8,332 nt of DNA from assembly GCA_903879765.1 (NCBI GenBank), contig CAIRMS010000277.1, forward strand, positions 1-8,332, read 5' to 3'. Below are positions 6,968 to 8,332 of this stretch, one piece after another. Both the position numbers and the translations under genes were made by a program. Below the pieces are notes generated by a model. It saw only the letters and a program-made list of their open reading frames with translations. It had not been told where the DNA came from and made no database searches. The first letter of the stretch is position 1, and every line of letters begins with the position of its first letter. The DNA is from an uncultured Flavobacteriales bacterium. Its GTDB lineage: Bacteria; Bacteroidota; Bacteroidia; Flavobacteriales_D; Crocinitomicaceae.

Positions 6968-8332
6968 TATTGCGCTAATGCGTTCAATATTTTCTCCATT
7001 TTAGCCACTTCCGTTTCACTGGAACAAGAAAAATTATTGGCGCAAAGCGAGAAAGCTAAAACTTTCCCAGATGTTGAATACACATAACCAGAGAAGGCTT
7101 TCACTCCTTTCAACGTACCGCTTTTCATGTAAACTCGTCCTTGAGCGGCACCATTTACGCAAACAAACTTTACAGTTCCCGTTTTACCTGCAATTGGCAA
7201 AGTAGATTTGAATTCCTCGAATGTCTTCGATTTATACATGTAGTTTAATAGCTGGCAAAAATGATTCGCTGAAATCGCATTTGACCTTGACAATCCGCAT
7301 CCGTCGTTCATGATCATTCCTTTCATGTCAATTTTTGACATCCAATAATTTGTTAAAATCTCAAGGCCTACTTTCGTACTACCATCTCCTTTTTCGTGAT
7401 AAGCAATGGCATGTAATAATCCATCTGCAAATAAATTCACACTTTTTAAATTTGTCCAATACGCGATTTCTTGAACGGTTTTACTATTTATTTCAAAGAG
7501 CAAGAATTTATTCTCATATCCATTCGCATGAAGTTCTTTTTGATTTGTTCGATATCCTTTGGCACCGTCTTCAACTTGTATGTTGTTTTTCAATAGAACC
7601 TTGAGCCATTCTTGTACTAATTGAAATTCAGGGTCCGGCATACTTCCTTTCACCGTATAACTTGAACGATTACACGGAATACTCCCCGTGATTTTACGTT
7701 GATAAACAAATGCATCACCATAAATACTGGTTTGATCAGAACCTACATTCGCGGAAAGCGCTTTGTTTTCAAGTTGAAAACCATCTATAATTGGATATGC
7801 ATTCAAAAAGACTGCCTTGGAACCAGCAGCGCCTGTTTTGAATTGAAGTTTCACTGTGTTATCGTAAAAATTTAATCCACCAGCGAAAGCACCATAATAA
7901 TTCCCGACATCACCATCACTCCAGGTTGCTGGCGTACCTTCATAACCGAATTCAGAAGCATCCGCAATCAGTGCTCCTTCAATGAACTTGATTCCCTTTG
8001 ATTTTAAGGAATCTGTCCAGGCTTGTAAAAAATTTAATTCTTGATTTTCCTTACAAAAATACTTACTACCCAATCCAACGTCACCTCCTCCACGAATCCA
8101 AATATTCCCATGCAACACACTGTCTTTATCGATGAATCCATCCATGTAAATTCTTGTGGATAATTGATAATCACCCCCAAGCATTTCAAGGGCTGTTGAA
8201 GTAGAAAAAAGTTTCATTGTTGATGCCGCAACAAGTGGTGTTTCAGCATGAAAATCAGCTATTTTTTCTCCTGTACCTAAATCAATTGCTTTAAATGAAA
8301 TTTTCGCATTCTTGTTTACAGGGTCTTGAACA
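6964..8332 (-). CDS. dacB: PBP4/DacB-type D-alanyl-D-alanine carboxypeptidase/endopeptidase, peptidase S13 (partial, N-terminus beyond right edge)
   Basis: A periplasmic class C penicillin-binding protein that cleaves the terminal D-Ala-D-Ala bond or D-Ala-mDAP cross-links. The frame is open from the right edge to TAA at 6964-6966 (455 residues visible). An internal Met at 8217 is not the start: the catalytic STMK lies at visible residues 37-40 (nucleophile Ser37, codon 8221-8223) after ETPLVAASTMK, and KAIDLGTGEKIADFH upstream is the usual lead-in. Signal peptide and true start are off the window. Further family blocks are GNIWIRGGGD (75-84), NYYGAFAGGLNFYDN (144-158), NDGCGLSRSN (342-351, holding the second SxN-type motif), AGKTGTVKF (381-389, at the usual AG-x-x-GTL position) and MKSGTLKGVKAFSGYV (402-417), which supplies the third motif as KSG instead of KTG. 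GCGLS replaces the more usual GSGLS. Otherwise the enzyme looks intact. It converges on ddl, whose product makes its substrate bond. Confidence 0.92.
   Translation of the reverse strand, partial: VQDPVNKNAKISFKAIDLGTGEKIADFHAETPLVAASTMKLFSTSTALEMLGGDYQLSTRIYMDGFIDKDSVLHGNIWIRGGGDVGLGSKYFCKENQELNFLQAWTDSLKSKGIKFIEGALIADASEFGYEGTPATWSDGDVGNYYGAFAGGLNFYDNTVKLQFKTGAAGSKAVFLNAYPIIDGFQLENKALSANVGSDQTSIYGDAFVYQRKITGSIPCNRSSYTVKGSMPDPEFQLVQEWLKVLLKNNIQVEDGAKGYRTNQKELHANGYENKFLLFEINSKTVQEIAYWTNLKSVNLFADGLLHAIAYHEKGDGSTKVGLEILTNYWMSKIDMKGMIMNDGCGLSRSNAISANHFCQLLNYMYKSKTFEEFKSTLPIAGKTGTVKFVCVNGAAQGRVYMKSGTLKGVKAFSGYVYSTSGKVLAFSLCANNFSCSSETEVAKMEKILNALAQY

Noticed and set aside
7179..7187. KTG in AGKTGTVKF as the third catalytic motif of the PBP4-type enzyme
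   Set aside because: It occupies the conserved AG-x-x-GTL site upstream; the motif aligned with KTG(S/T)-x-x-G-V is KSG at visible residues 403-405.
7335..7604. 89-residue plus-strand frame inside the PBP4-type gene
   Set aside because: Antisense to a conserved coding region with no recognisable features.
1..8332. CRISPR array, tRNA/rRNA, insertion sequence, phage or defence system
   Set aside because: No regularly spaced repeats, cloverleaf-like segments, terminal inverted repeats, transposase or defence-type domains were seen; nearly all the window is covered by housekeeping or envelope genes.

Overview
The window looks like ordinary chromosomal sequence from a member of the Bacteroidota, most likely the Flavobacteriales (a Fluviicola/Crocinitomicaceae-like organism is my inference, not a demonstrated assignment). 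The reasons are a large secreted protein ending in a type IX secretion (T9SS type A) sorting domain, A-rich leaders without Shine-Dalgarno sequences, low-to-moderate GC, and family-typical forms of LipA, Ddl and a PBP4-type peptidase. It is a housekeeping and cell-envelope region. I found no mobile element, CRISPR array, tRNA, rRNA or phage signature, and nothing that supports a new multi-gene system.

Layout from left to right: (1) 1-417, minus strand, the N-terminal 139 residues of a Crp/Fnr-family regulator that runs off the left edge, with an unusual N-terminal cysteine cluster. (2) 418-608, an intergenic stretch holding a direct repeat and a terminator that reads leftward. (3) 609-3542, minus strand, a 977-residue secreted BNR/Asp-box beta-propeller protein with a T9SS sorting domain. 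(4) 3543-3660, an AT-rich gap with a candidate promoter for the secreted protein and a weak possible terminator for lipA. (5) 3661-4533 lipA (lipoyl synthase) and 4555-5877 a PlsC-type acyltransferase, both minus strand, 21 bases apart and probably one operon. (6) 5878-5998, a divergent promoter region. (7) 5999-6967, plus strand, ddl (D-Ala-D-Ala ligase). (8) 6964 to the right edge, minus strand, a PBP4/DacB-type D-Ala-D-Ala carboxypeptidase (peptidase S13) whose extreme N-terminus is outside the window.

How the genes relate: Ddl builds the D-Ala-D-Ala end of the peptidoglycan stem peptide, and the PBP4-type enzyme next to it cleaves that bond or its cross-links. The two genes converge and share a TTAA palindrome containing both stop codons, so synthesis and trimming of the same chemical group are encoded tail to tail. 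The acyltransferase and LipA both act on fatty-acyl groups (phospholipid acylation; insertion of sulfur into protein-bound octanoyl chains), which may explain their pairing, but they are not known to form one pathway. Two start positions needed correction. The PBP4-type frame continues through the catalytic STMK motif to the window edge, so an internal Met at 8217 is not its start. The acyltransferase most likely starts at an ATG at 5877 rather than at a TTG at 5919.
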